From Gaiella sp038230035 (GTDB lineage: Bacteria > Actinomycetota > Thermoleophilia > Gaiellales > Gaiellaceae), in assembly GCA_038230035.1 (NCBI GenBank), contig JBBRNX010000003.1:62001-126000 (forward strand): DNA of 64,000 nt, in the 5' to 3' direction. Positions 24,550 through 33,425 of this stretch are shown here, in pieces. A program made the translations under genes and the position numbers. The notes beneath the pieces were generated by a model. The model saw nothing but the letters and a program-made list of their open reading frames with translations, was not told where the DNA came from and searched no databases. Every line of letters starts with the position of its first letter. The first letter of the stretch is position 1.

Positions 24550-25615
24550 GCGCCTCCAGATACCCGCGGAGCAGCGTGTCGCCGACGCGCCGCCACGTGA
24601 ACTGCTGAGCATGCTCGAGGCCCTTTGCGACAAGCTCGTCTCGTCGCGTCAGCGCGTCCTCGATGCCGGCGGCGATAGCGGCGGGATCCTCCGGATCGAC
24701 CCTCACGGCCGCGGCGCCACAGGCCTCGTCCATCGAAGGGTGCGCCGACGCGACGACCGGCACTCCGCAGGCCATCGCCTCGACGATCGGCATCCCGAAG
24801 CCCTCGAAGAGCGACGGGTAGACGAAGACCGCCGCGCCGCGGAACAGCCGGGCCACCTCGTCGTCGGTGACGTAGCCGAGAGCAGAGATCCGCGGATCGG
24901 CGAGATCGGGAAGCTCACCCCAGCCCTCGCCTCCGGCCAGCGCGAGGCCGACGTCGCCGCCCAGAAGGCGCCAGGCCTCGACGAGACGCGCCAGGTTCTT
25001 CCGCGGCTCGAACGTCCCGAGCCCCAGCCCGTACGGCCGCCCGAGATCGGTCGCAGGGCCGTTCGGCGACAACCCGTCTCGCAACCCGGGCGGCGCCACG
25101 AGGACGCGCTCAGCCGGAACGCCGAGCAGCTCGACGACATCGGCGGCGGTGAGCGTCGAGTTCGCGAACATGACGTCGCAGGTGCGGGCCGCGTTTGCGT
25201 ACTTCTCGCTGTGCATCTCGTACGTGCGCGGCGTGACGAGCTCGGGGAACCGCAGAGGAACGAGATCGTGAATCGTCGTGGCCCGTACGCCACCGGCCTG
25301 CGGCGGGTACATCCAGTCGCTGAAATGCAGCACGTCGATCGGGCCGAGGAAGCGCTCGACCGGCGGACGCGCGCGTCGGCTCCAGGCCATCCGGAAGGCG
25401 TGCGAGTACGGCAGCACCCGCAGCCGCAACTCCACCGGAATTCCTTCTAGCGCCTGCGGAATGGCGCGCTTTCCGCGCGGGCTCGTCGGAGCGAAAGCCA
25501 CGATCTCGTGCTCGCCTCCCGCTGCTTCGACTAGCCCCGCCAGCGAGCCGCGGATGTAGTTCCCGATGCCCGCCAGCGGATGCGACAACGGTGAGACGTC
25601 GAATGCGATCCTCAC
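24533..25615 (-). CDS. GT4 family glycosyltransferase
   Basis: 360-aa GT-B enzyme with MRIAFDVSPLSHPLAGIGNYI at the start, TTIHDLVPLRFPELV, LGTFEPRKNLARLVEAW and EGFGMPIVEAMACGVPVV. It is closely similar in plan to the two following GT4 genes. GTG 25615 overlaps the stop of the large membrane protein gene upstream (GTGA). All catalytic landmarks are intact. Confidence 0.88.
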   Translation of the reverse strand: MRIAFDVSPLSHPLAGIGNYIRGSLAGLVEAAGGEHEIVAFAPTSPRGKRAIPQALEGIPVELRLRVLPYSHAFRMAWSRRARPPVERFLGPIDVLHFSDWMYPPQAGGVRATTIHDLVPLRFPELVTPRTYEMHSEKYANAARTCDVMFANSTLTAADVVELLGVPAERVLVAPPGLRDGLSPNGPATDLGRPYGLGLGTFEPRKNLARLVEAWRLLGGDVGLALAGGEGWGELPDLADPRISALGYVTDDEVARLFRGAAVFVYPSLFEGFGMPIVEAMACGVPVVASAHPSMDEACGAAAVRVDPEDPAAIAAGIEDALTRRDELVAKGLEHAQQFTWRRVGDTLLRGYLEAHARRT

Positions 25616-27720
25616 GGCGAAGGCCGGTAGTCGAAGACGTTGAAGTGCGCGCCGAGCCGCCGCGGATCAGGGTTCTTGCCGTTGGTGACCTCGCGGGGAA
25701 CGAGGGTCGGCGCGACGATGAAGTTGACGACACAGGTTCCGTCGCTCGGGGAGACAGGCACCCGCAACGTCACGAACCCGGTGCGGGGCACTCGAACCGT
25801 TGCCAATCGCTTCGAAACCAAGCCTGTCGTTACGGCGACCGCGTTCGGCACGAGGAACAGGTGCGGGTCGCTGCTGAGGGTGACCGCGAGCGTGCCCCCG
25901 CTGCACCGACGCCGTGTCCAAGTCACCCGCCGCCCTGACCACGTGTCTCCTTGGTAAAGCCCCTCGACGGTCGTCGTCTGGAAGAGCGGCCCGCGCAGGC
26001 GCCAGACCGTCATGTCCAGTGGCGTGTCACGAGCGACACGGACGCCGTCGGGCTGGATCGAGCCATCGGTCAGCACGTAGCGCGCCCGAATCAGGCGACC
26101 GCGTGCCGTGCGTGCGAGACCATCCCGGCCGAAACGGATGCTCGTCTCGGCCAGCCCGGATCCGGTCGGTTGCTCCACGTACACCCGGCCGACCGACAGG
26201 TTGAAGAACTCGTTCTGCCAGATCGTGAAGATGTCGGTGCGACCGCCGCTCCAGACAGCCGCCACCCTCGACCCGCGCGGAACGGCCTTGTCGATCCAGT
26301 CGCGATCGACACCGCGGATCCCCTGGAATACGGCGCCGCTCGTCGAACGCTCGAAACCGTGTTCTCCGTGGAAGATCGGCACGAACGTGACCGCGAACCA
26401 CGCGGCGACAATCAGCGGCAGCGCAAGCCCGGAGCCTCGCGGGACGACGAGTACGAGCAGTCCGAGCACGATGCAGACGAGCGCGACAGTGAGGTACACG
26501 GAGCCCGCGACAAGGTGTCGGTACGCCGACCAGACGAGGACGAGCGCCGACGAGTCCGACCGCACCGGGTCGCCGACGAAACGGTGGTATGGGATAGTCA
26601 GGGGCAGAAGCACGGCAAGTGCGACGGCTCCTGCCAGCAGCCACCACCGTCGCGGTGCCCCACCATCGAGGCGATCAGCCCAAACGAGCAACGCGATCAG
26701 CAGGAGCGGCGCTAGGTAGAAGAGATTCCGCTCCTCGATCCGGTTGTTCGCAAACTGGGTGTTGAACGCCGCGACGACGAGCGAGAATGAGACCGCAAGA
26801 GGGATGAGCGCAGCGACGAACGCCTGCACCGGCCGCGACTCGCGTCGGGCACGCGCCACAAGCAGGATCGTGGCAGCGAGCGGGATCACGCCGAGGTAGA
26901 GGTCGAGATCGGCGGCGCCCCACAGCGCGAAGTCGGCGACGCTCCACAGGCTGTAGTGGCGGCTGCCGACGACCGAGTAGGCGCCGAGGAGATCGCTGAG
27001 GGAACGGCCGCGGGCGATCTCTGCGATGAGCAGCAACGCCCCGCCGCCCACAACGACCGCGTAGAGCGGCATGAACCGTCGCGCGACGCCGCGCACGCTC
27101 TTCCGCTCGAAGAGCGCAAGCAGGGGCGGCGCGACGAGCAGCGCCGGCACGATCGCCACCGCCTGCGCCCGTGTCGCGAAGGCGAGACCGACGAGCGCGA
27201 GCAGCAGCAGTTGCTTCACCACGGTCGGCCGCTCCAGGACCTGCACGAGCACGAGCACGACGACGAGAAACAGCGGGTAGAACGCGTTCTCGGTCATCAC
27301 CGTGCCGGTGTAAGCGAGTGACGGAATCGCCACGGCAAGCGCGGCGGCGAGGAGCGACGGCCGCGGCGCCAGCATCCGGCGCGCCAGGAAGTACGCCGGC
27401 ACAGCCGCCAGGGACATGACGACGCTGTTGATCACTCTCACTGCGCCGTACGCCTGGGGCAGGTTGTGGAACACCCTGTAGGCAGGGCTGATCAGCACCG
27501 GGTAGACGACGCCGTAGCCGCGCGTGGGCACATCGCGGACGAGGAAGTGCCCGCTCGCCGCGAAGCTCTTCGCGAGCTCGGAGTAGGTCAACTCATCGGT
27601 GAAGATGAACGGCCCGGGGATCTTGCGGGAGAGCGCGATGCGGAAGGCGGCGGAGAGTACGACGATCCCCGCGAGCCAGACCCCAGCGGCTACACGCGAC
27701 GGTCGGGTCTCAGCGACCAA
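25612..27720 (-). CDS. Large GT-C-type membrane protein, paralogue of the 19618 gene
   Basis: 702-aa polytopic membrane protein with about 11 helices and a C-terminal extracytoplasmic domain. It shares with the 19618 protein the loop motif IFTDELTYSE, an AVPAYFLARR segment and SLAYTGTVMTENAFYPL. Such proteins usually transfer sugars from polyprenyl-phosphate donors on the outer face of the membrane. No ATG fits: TTG 27720 gives an 11-bp overlap with the preceding GT4 gene, and the longer frame translates that gene in the wrong frame. The exact start is uncertain by some codons. Confidence 0.72.
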   Translation of the reverse strand: MVAETRPSRVAAGVWLAGIVVLSAAFRIALSRKIPGPFIFTDELTYSELAKSFAASGHFLVRDVPTRGYGVVYPVLISPAYRVFHNLPQAYGAVRVINSVVMSLAAVPAYFLARRMLAPRPSLLAAALAVAIPSLAYTGTVMTENAFYPLFLVVVLVLVQVLERPTVVKQLLLLALVGLAFATRAQAVAIVPALLVAPPLLALFERKSVRGVARRFMPLYAVVVGGGALLLIAEIARGRSLSDLLGAYSVVGSRHYSLWSVADFALWGAADLDLYLGVIPLAATILLVARARRESRPVQAFVAALIPLAVSFSLVVAAFNTQFANNRIEERNLFYLAPLLLIALLVWADRLDGGAPRRWWLLAGAVALAVLLPLTIPYHRFVGDPVRSDSSALVLVWSAYRHLVAGSVYLTVALVCIVLGLLVLVVPRGSGLALPLIVAAWFAVTFVPIFHGEHGFERSTSGAVFQGIRGVDRDWIDKAVPRGSRVAAVWSGGRTDIFTIWQNEFFNLSVGRVYVEQPTGSGLAETSIRFGRDGLARTARGRLIRARYVLTDGSIQPDGVRVARDTPLDMTVWRLRGPLFQTTTVEGLYQGDTWSGRRVTWTRRRCSGGTLAVTLSSDPHLFLVPNAVAVTTGLVSKRLATVRVPRTGFVTLRVPVSPSDGTCVVNFIVAPTLVPREVTNGKNPDPRRLGAHFNVFDYRPSP

Positions 27721-28948
27721 GCTCGACCTCGGCGAGGCGGCGGGCGATCTCGCCGGCCTCCGCCGCGCCGGGCTCGACCCCGACCTCGGCCGCTGCTGCC
27801 GCGATCTCGCCGAGAACCGCATCGGAGACGGCAGCACCGCCCGCGGACTCCTCGAGCGCCGCCGCATACAGGTCGGCGACCCGGTCGACGTCGTGCGCGC
27901 GCCGAGCCAGTTCGCGTGCGGCCTCGCCCATCGACGCACGTACGTCCGCTCGCGTCGCGAGCAGCTCCAGCGCCGCTGTCAATGTGTCGGCCTCGTGCAT
28001 ATCGACCGGGATCTTCAGGGCGACCTCGTCCGGGAGCTCCGAGAACCAGCCGACATCGCTCACGACGAGCGGCTTCCCGAGCGCGAGCGCGCGAATCGCC
28101 GTCCCCGACGTCTCGCCCATCGTCGGCGCGCGGAGCGAGACAACCGCGTCACACGCAGCCATCAGCTGCCACAGGCGCGCCTCGTCGACATAGCCCTCGC
28201 GAATCAACCCGTCCGCGTCGAGACCGAGCCGCTGGAGGCGACGATCGAGATCGAACCCGGGCGAGCTTGCCCCCACGAGCAGAAGCCTGGCAGCAGGATG
28301 CGCCGGGCGGACGCGCGCGAAGGCCTCCAGCAGCTGCGGCACGCGCTTCGTGGCGTTGAGGTTCCCGAACGCGCCGAAGAGCGGTTCGCCGCTGACGTGG
28401 TCAGGCTCGACGCCCAGCGCCGGCCAAGCCGGATGCGGAACGTGCCAGATCGGCCCCACGTAGCCAGCCGCCCGCGCACGGCCCGCCACGTACTGCGAGT
28501 GCACGATGAGCCCGGTCGCAAGATCGAGAACCTCCCCCGCGAGATGGAAGTCCTCCGGCCGGTTCTCCCACAACGGCGGGATTCGCTTGTCGAGCACCGC
28601 ATGCCCAAGGAGCCGGCCGACGACGCCGCCCTCACGCTCCATCGCGTCCAGGTAGCCATGCCCGTCGCGACGCCCGATCGTCAGACCGGCTACGAGATGA
28701 TGGAGAACGAAGTCGTGGAGGACGACGACCCCCGGTGTTCGGCGCAACGCCTCGACGATCCAGCCGTGCGCATCAGGATTGTTCCCGACCTGGTAGAGGC
28801 AGACATCCGTGCCGCGCGGCGGCTTCTTCCGACCGCGAGGAACGACAGTGAGGTCGACGCGCTGTTCGAGCGCGGGCAGCAGAAGCGCGCTGTAGTCGGC
28901 GATGCCCGACCGCTCCGGCGGCATCGGTGAGAAGTAGGCGACCTTCAT
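27710..28948 (-). CDS. GT4-type glycosyltransferase lacking the second catalytic-motif glutamate
   Basis: 412-aa GT-B protein. The N-terminus MKVAYFSPMPPERSGIADYS and HDFVLHHLVAG are typical; the donor domain has FGNLNATKRVPQLLEAF. In place of E-x7-E it has GETSGTAIRALALGKP, keeping the first Glu but with Ala at the second position, as in a subgroup of actinobacterial GT4s. ATG 28948 has GGGG about 5 nt upstream and is preferred over GTG 28957. It lies downstream of the twin palindromes. Residues after ~370 are an Ala/Glu-rich helical tail. Confidence 0.83.
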   Translation of the reverse strand: MKVAYFSPMPPERSGIADYSALLLPALEQRVDLTVVPRGRKKPPRGTDVCLYQVGNNPDAHGWIVEALRRTPGVVVLHDFVLHHLVAGLTIGRRDGHGYLDAMEREGGVVGRLLGHAVLDKRIPPLWENRPEDFHLAGEVLDLATGLIVHSQYVAGRARAAGYVGPIWHVPHPAWPALGVEPDHVSGEPLFGAFGNLNATKRVPQLLEAFARVRPAHPAARLLLVGASSPGFDLDRRLQRLGLDADGLIREGYVDEARLWQLMAACDAVVSLRAPTMGETSGTAIRALALGKPLVVSDVGWFSELPDEVALKIPVDMHEADTLTAALELLATRADVRASMGEAARELARRAHDVDRVADLYAAALEESAGGAAVSDAVLGEIAAAAAEVGVEPGAAEAGEIARRLAEVELGR

Positions 28949-28980
28949 GATCCCCACTCTCGCGCCGCGTCATCGACCCC

Positions 28981-28999
28981 TTGTGTTTCTGAAACACAA
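28981..28999. repeat. Perfect palindrome TTGTGTTTC-T-GAAACACAA
   Basis: Nine-base arms around a single T, located 33-51 bp upstream of the GT4 start at 28948. It shares the 11-mer CCTTGTGTTTC with the palindrome at 29071-29095. Its position and symmetry fit an operator. Confidence 0.7.
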
Positions 29000-29030
29000 A
29001 GTCGAACCACCGTGCCCACCCCGGGTCTCC

Positions 29031-29053
29031 GGAACGAGTAAACGCCTCGTTCC
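29031..29053. repeat. Perfect 8-bp inverted repeat GGAACGAG / CTCGTTCC
   Basis: Arms at 29031-29038 and 29046-29053 with a 7-nt loop. It lies between the two TTGTGTT palindromes and has an unrelated sequence. Confidence 0.5.
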
Positions 29054-29070
29054 TCGAGCCTGCCTGCCCC

Positions 29071-29095
29071 GCCTTGTGTTTCAGTAACACAAGGC
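29071..29095. repeat. Perfect 10-bp inverted repeat GCCTTGTGTT / AACACAAGGC
   Basis: Arms at 29071-29080 and 29086-29095 around TCAGT. It begins 11 bp beyond the stop of the GT4 gene ending at 29106, so it could terminate that transcript, but no T-run follows. Its similarity to the 28981 palindrome suggests a shared protein-binding site. Confidence 0.65.
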
Positions 29096-29105
29096 AACAC
29101 GCGGC

Positions 29106-30131
29106 TCACGAGAGGAGCCTCGTGATCGCGCGATCCCAGGTCACTTCGACGGCGAGCGTCTTCCCGGAACGCCCGAAGGCTGCGGCGTCGTCCGCATGGT
29201 CACGGAGCCAGCCGGCGGCCTGGGCGATCGCAGCGGCCTCGGGCGCGACGACGAGCCCGGTCCGGCGATCGTGAACGACCTCGAGCGGGCCGCCGGCGTC
29301 GGTCGTCGTGATCACAGGCTTCTCGGAGAGGAACGACTCGTATGGTCCCATACCGAAGTCCTCGTCGGCCGGCGCGTAGTAGACCGCGAGGCAGCGGGCG
29401 TAGAGATCGGCGAGCTCATCGCCCGACACCCGACCGCGGAACTCGACGCGCCCGTTCAGGCCTCGCTCGTTCGAGATCCGCTTGAGTCGCTCGCCGTCCG
29501 GCCCATCGCTCACGACAACCGCGCGCAGAGACTGATCGAGAGCGACCGCCTCGAGCAGCAGGTCGATCCGTTTCGCGCGATCGAGGCGGCTCGCCGAGAG
29601 CACGAAGTCGCCGTAGCCCTCGCAGCGGTACGGGAGATCCTGCGGCGGATGCGGAACGACCTCGGCAACGAGACCGGTCGAGCCCTCGAGTCGGCCGGCG
29701 ACATTCTGCGAGGTCGCAAACAGGCGCGACGCCTCGCCGAGCGCGACGCGATCGAGCTCCTGCACCTTTCGGCGGACTGCCCTGTCCTCAGCGGACTCTC
29801 CGAACTGACCGAGCTCCGTGCGGTCGAGCTCGTAGGCCTGCCGAAACTGGTGGATCAGCCAGACGCGTTTCTCGGAATGGCGCACGACATATGATGGGAA
29901 CTTCGTCGCAATGACCATGTCGATCTTCTGCCCGTCCGCCTCCTCGAGGTCGAGCATGCGCCACAGGAAGGCCTGCGTCAGCACCCGCGAGCCCGGGTAC
30001 CACTTGAACGGGACGGTGACGACGTCCGCCTCGTGGCCGCGGGCGCGTAGCTCCCCAACGAGGGTGTCCGTCATGATTTCCGCGCCGCCGCGGGCGAACG
30101 GCACCTGCGGCCTGCAGACCGCGATCCTCAT
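29106..30131 (-). CDS. GT4 family glycosyltransferase
   Basis: 341-aa GT-B enzyme. MRIAVCRPQVPFARGGAEIM is the N-terminal glycine loop, LSASRLDRAKRIDLLLEA the domain-2 start, and EDFGMGPYESFLSEKPVI the E-x7-E donor motif. WLIHQFRQAYELD is typical of a subgroup found in actinobacterial and cyanobacterial polysaccharide loci. ATG 30131 overlaps the stop of the small gene upstream by 4 bp. Confidence 0.87.
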   Translation of the reverse strand: MRIAVCRPQVPFARGGAEIMTDTLVGELRARGHEADVVTVPFKWYPGSRVLTQAFLWRMLDLEEADGQKIDMVIATKFPSYVVRHSEKRVWLIHQFRQAYELDRTELGQFGESAEDRAVRRKVQELDRVALGEASRLFATSQNVAGRLEGSTGLVAEVVPHPPQDLPYRCEGYGDFVLSASRLDRAKRIDLLLEAVALDQSLRAVVVSDGPDGERLKRISNERGLNGRVEFRGRVSGDELADLYARCLAVYYAPADEDFGMGPYESFLSEKPVITTTDAGGPLEVVHDRRTGLVVAPEAAAIAQAAGWLRDHADDAAAFGRSGKTLAVEVTWDRAITRLLS

Positions 30132-30532
30132 GCTCCGCCGCGGAGCTCGCGAAGCTCGGCCTCCAGCCGGTCGACCTGCGCCTGCAGGTCGTCGACGAGC
30201 CTGAGCGCGACGGCGTTGAACGAGCGCTGATCGTAGGCAACGGGCTCGACGTACCAGCGCATCAGCTTCCGCAGCACCGACTTGACCGGAGTCCCAAGAC
30301 CGCCGCGCACGCCGGGCCGCAGCCTGAGCGACCTATCCGCCGACACGGGCCACAGACGCTCGGCCTCGTCCCGCAATGCACGCCGATCGGACGCACCGCC
30401 CGCGACGGCGCCGGGATCGGCGCCCGAACGCCTAACCTCCTCGCGCAACGCGGTGAAAAGTGCCCCGACATCAACCGTGTCGGCAGACGAAATCCCTGGA
30501 GATTGCTCGATTTCCTCGCTCGGGGACGGCAT
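30128..30532 (-). CDS. Conserved polysaccharide-locus protein of unknown function
   Basis: 134-aa soluble protein. A low-complexity N-terminus is followed by VGALFTALREEVRR, a basic LRKLMRWYVEPVAYDQRSFN segment and a C-terminal amphipathic helix with heptad character (VDDLQAQVDRLEAELREL), probably a coiled coil. I recall similar segments at the N-termini of glycosyltransferases and methyltransferases in such loci, but no function is known to me. ATG 30532 is preceded at 6 nt by TAGAAT, and the gene is coupled to the following GT4, so it heads that operon and may be an adaptor for it. Confidence 0.72.
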   Translation of the reverse strand: MPSPSEEIEQSPGISSADTVDVGALFTALREEVRRSGADPGAVAGGASDRRALRDEAERLWPVSADRSLRLRPGVRGGLGTPVKSVLRKLMRWYVEPVAYDQRSFNAVALRLVDDLQAQVDRLEAELRELRGGA

Positions 30533-30538
30533 CGCGGC

Positions 30539-30544
30539 ATTCTA
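30539..30544 (-). promoter_or_regulatory. Putative -10 element TAGAAT (minus strand)
   Basis: Read on the minus strand, TAGAAT is 6 nt upstream of ATG 30532 and would start the long minus-strand glycosyltransferase run. Confidence 0.5.
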
Positions 30545-30564
30545 GCCCCGGCACCCGCCGGCAC

Positions 30565-30570
30565 TAGACT
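30565..30570 (+). promoter_or_regulatory. Putative -10 element TAGACT
   Basis: TAGACT is 7 nt upstream of GTG 30578, divergent from the minus-strand -10 at 30539-30544 within a 45-bp gap. Confidence 0.5.
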
Positions 30571-30577
30571 CGGCCGG

Positions 30578-31627
30578 GTGCGCGTCGGGATCTCCCTCCT
30601 CACGCTTGTGCCGGGGGTCTCCGGCGGGAGCGAGACGTACGTGCGCAACCTCGTTCGCGCGCTCGGTGAAGTCGGGAGCCACGAGTACCGCGTTTTCCTG
30701 CCGCGGATCGCCACAGACGTGGACGGCCTACCGACGGAGCTCGTGCCCGAGTATCGAGCCTCGCGCAGCACCGCCGGACGCATCATCGCGATGACCGCTG
30801 CCTCGGTGCAACGCCGGCAGATCCAGCGCCACTTTGCGGGCCTCGATGCGATCCACTTCCCGCTCAGCGTGATGATCCCGCCCGTCGGCGAGCCGCCTGC
30901 CGTCTCGAGCGTCCTCGACGTCCAGCACGAGGAGCTGCCCGAGTTCTTCTCAGCGGGCGAGCGCGCCTACAGGAAGCTCGTGTACGGGTGGACGGTGCGC
31001 CGGAGCAGGCTCGTGGTGACGATCTCGCACCACGGCGCGCGTACCCTCGTGGAGCGGCTCGGGGTGCCGGAGGAGCGTGTACGCCCGATCCACCTCGGCA
31101 TCGACCACACCCGCCTCTACCCCGACGGGAACGAGCGCAGCGACTTTCTTCTCTATCCGGCGCTCGGCTGGCCGCACAAGAACCACGCACGGCTCTTCGA
31201 CGCGTTCGCAGTCCTGCGCGGGCGTCACCCGCAACTCGAACTCGTGCTCACGGGCTACGACGGCGCGACGCCGGCCGGTGTCCGCGCGCTCGGGCGGGTG
31301 TCTGCCGACGAGCTCGTCCGGCTCTACCGCACCGCGGCCGCGCTGGTCTTCCCGAGCTTGTACGAGGGATTCGGCCAGCCGCCGCTCGAGGCGATGGCGT
31401 GTGGCTGCCCGGTCGCGTGCTCGAACGCGGCAGCGTTACCGGAGGTGTGCGGCGACGCGGCCCGGCTGTTCGACCCACGGTCGGTCGAGGAGATGGTCGC
31501 CGCCGTCGAGGAGGTGCTCCTGAACACCGCGACGTGGCGAGAGCGCGGGTTGCGGCAAGCTGCGGGCTTCACGTGGGAGGCGACGGCTCGCGCGCACGAC
31601 GCGGTCTACCGCGAGCTCGCCTCCTGA
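30578..31627 (+). CDS. GT4 family glycosyltransferase
   Basis: 349-aa GT-B enzyme: VRVGISLLTLVPGVSGGSET at the start, VLDVQHEELPEFFS, YPALGWPHKNHARLFDAF opening the donor domain, and EGFGQPPLEAMACGCPVA as E-x7-E. The GTG 30578 start is set by the -10-like TAGACT 7 nt upstream; longer frames enter the divergent gene. Its 3' end overlaps the opposing gmd gene by 22 bp. The VQHEELPEFFS segment places it near mannosyltransferase-type GT4s, but this is only suggestive. Confidence 0.88.
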   Translation: MRVGISLLTLVPGVSGGSETYVRNLVRALGEVGSHEYRVFLPRIATDVDGLPTELVPEYRASRSTAGRIIAMTAASVQRRQIQRHFAGLDAIHFPLSVMIPPVGEPPAVSSVLDVQHEELPEFFSAGERAYRKLVYGWTVRRSRLVVTISHHGARTLVERLGVPEERVRPIHLGIDHTRLYPDGNERSDFLLYPALGWPHKNHARLFDAFAVLRGRHPQLELVLTGYDGATPAGVRALGRVSADELVRLYRTAAALVFPSLYEGFGQPPLEAMACGCPVACSNAAALPEVCGDAARLFDPRSVEEMVAAVEEVLLNTATWRERGLRQAAGFTWEATARAHDAVYRELAS

Positions 31628-32613
31628 TCGGTCGGCTTGGCGAGCCCGGCGAGCGCGCCGTCGACGAGAAGGTGGACGAGCTCCTCGAAGCTGAGAGACG
31701 GAGCCCACCCGAGCTGATCACGAGCCTTCGAGGCGTCACCGACCAGATGATGGAGCTCGGCGGCCCCCCGGCGTAGCGCAGGGTCGTTTCGAACATGAGC
31801 GCGCCAGTCCAGGCCGACATGATCGAAGGCGCACTCGACGAGATCCCCGACGGAGTGGCTGACGCCCGTCGCGATGACGAAGTCGCCGGGCACGTCCTGT
31901 GCAAGCATCAGCCACATCGCGCGAACGTAGTCCGGGGCGTACCCCCAGTCCCGGCGCGCGTCGAGGTCGCCGACAGCAAGCTCCGTCTCGAGCTCGAGCG
32001 AGATCACTGCGGCCGCATACGCGACCTTGCGCGGAAGAAAGTCGAGCGGCCGCCTTGGCGACTCGTGGTTGAAGAGGATCCCGCAGCTCCCGTGCAGCCC
32101 GTAGCGGCGCCGATAGCTCGCGATGATGAAATGGCCGTAAGCCTTCGCGACCCCGTACGGCGTAACCGGGGAGAGCGCCGTACCCTCGGTCTGGGGCGTC
32201 TCCCTTGGCTCGCCGAAGATCTCGCTCGAGGAAGCCTGATAGACGCGGATCGACGGATCGACCTCGCGCACAGCCTCGAGCAGTGACGTCACGCCCACCG
32301 CCGCGAACTCGGCAGTGTGGACAGGCTCGTCCCACGAACGCGGCACGAACGAGGGCGCGGCGAGGTTGTAGACCTCGCTCGGCCCGGTGGCGCGGAGAGC
32401 CCGCGCGAGTGATGTCTGGTCGAGCAGATCGGCCTCGACGAGCTCGACACGGTCGAATACTTGCGCGAGGTTGGCAGCGTACGACGCTGGAGAACGCCGC
32501 ACCACCCCTGCAACCTCGTACCCTTCCTCGAGCAGGAGCTCGGCGAGGTACGAGCCGTCTTGGCCGCCGATCCCGGTGATCAGAGCACGACGCGGCCTCG
32601 CGGATGGGCTCAC
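31606..32613 (-). CDS. gmd: GDP-mannose 4,6-dehydratase-type enzyme
   Basis: 335-aa extended short-chain dehydrogenase. ITGIGGQDGSYLAELLLEEGY is the NAD(P)-binding loop with the GQDG characteristic of Gmd. SSSEIFGEPRETPQ supplies the catalytic Ser-Glu region and TPYGVAKAYGHF the Tyr-x3-Lys. FNHESPRR is the substrate-binding NHESP motif. The product, GDP-4-keto-6-deoxymannose, feeds GDP-fucose or GDP-rhamnose synthesis; a GDP-fucose synthase-type gene lies at 36079. The start is GTG 32613. It is divergent from the frameshifted methyltransferase. Confidence 0.88.
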   Translation of the reverse strand: MSPSARPRRALITGIGGQDGSYLAELLLEEGYEVAGVVRRSPASYAANLAQVFDRVELVEADLLDQTSLARALRATGPSEVYNLAAPSFVPRSWDEPVHTAEFAAVGVTSLLEAVREVDPSIRVYQASSSEIFGEPRETPQTEGTALSPVTPYGVAKAYGHFIIASYRRRYGLHGSCGILFNHESPRRPLDFLPRKVAYAAAVISLELETELAVGDLDARRDWGYAPDYVRAMWLMLAQDVPGDFVIATGVSHSVGDLVECAFDHVGLDWRAHVRNDPALRRGAAELHHLVGDASKARDQLGWAPSLSFEELVHLLVDGALAGLAKPTDQEASSR

Positions 32614-32700
32614 GTGGATCTGGCTCCGGAGGGCATTCGCCGGAGTCTAGGGACGCCCCCAGCCGGAGGAAGTTAGCGCGCGGACTCGAACAGTACGGGC

Positions 32701-33425
32701 GTGACCGTGCCCATAAGCAGGCAGCTCCGCGACGCTCCTCCCGGAATCCACGGCAGCGGTGATGAGTACTGGGGTCTCGCGTGGCCCGCGCTCGAGTGGC
32801 TCGAGCACGAAGTGACGCCTGGATGGCAACGCTCGAGACCGGCTCGGGGTCGAGCACGGTCGTCTTCGCAGCGGCAGGGGCGATCCACGAGGCGGTAACT
32901 CCCGATCCACGCGAGGAAGACAGAATCCGGTCGACATGCGAGCAGCTCGGGATCTCGAGCGAATCGGTCACCTTCCACATCGGGCCGTCGCACGAGGTAC
33001 TCCCTCGTCTCCCACAACGGGAGCTCGACCTCGTCCTCGTCGATGGCGCGCACGGCTTCCCGTACCCGCTGCTGGACTGGTGGCACATCGCACCGCAACT
33101 CCGGCTGGGCGGGCGGATCCTGCTCGACGACGCGTACATGCCGCCCGTCGCGATCATCCTCGACGCGCTCGCTCATGACGAGAACTGGGAGCTCGCCGGG
33201 TCGGTGGGCTACCGGACAGCGATCGTGCGCAAGCTTGCTGATGGGCTACCTCAGTTCGACTGGGACGGCAGCAGGCTCGGAGGCCACATGAGCTTCCGAT
33301 ACCTACCTCCGGCACACCGTGTTGTCAGCTCGGCTCGGCATCGCGTGTTCAGCACGAAGGCCGGTCTCTCGCTGGTCGCCGCGATGCGGCGACGCTCGAA
33401 TCTGCGTTGGACGAAGACGGGCTAG
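32701..33425 (+). pseudogene. Class I SAM-dependent methyltransferase split by a 1-nt frameshift
   Basis: The frame from GTG 32701 encodes PGIHGSGDEYWGLAWPALEWL, then leaves the family. From 32823 another frame continues without a gap: MATLETGSGSSTVVFAAAGA (the SAM-binding motif I), LDLVLVDGAHGFPYPLLDWW (motifs II-III) and LDDAYMPPVA. One missing base near 32820 joins them into a ~240-aa methyltransferase of the MTase_24 type. The downstream piece opens with its own ATG 32823 and may still be made alone. The 3' end overlaps the flippase gene by 4 bp. Sugar O-methylation is likely from context. Confidence 0.75.

Noticed and set aside
28981..28999. parS-like site
   Set aside because: It shares TGTTTC and GAAACA with parS but lacks the central ACGTG spacing, and no parAB genes are nearby.
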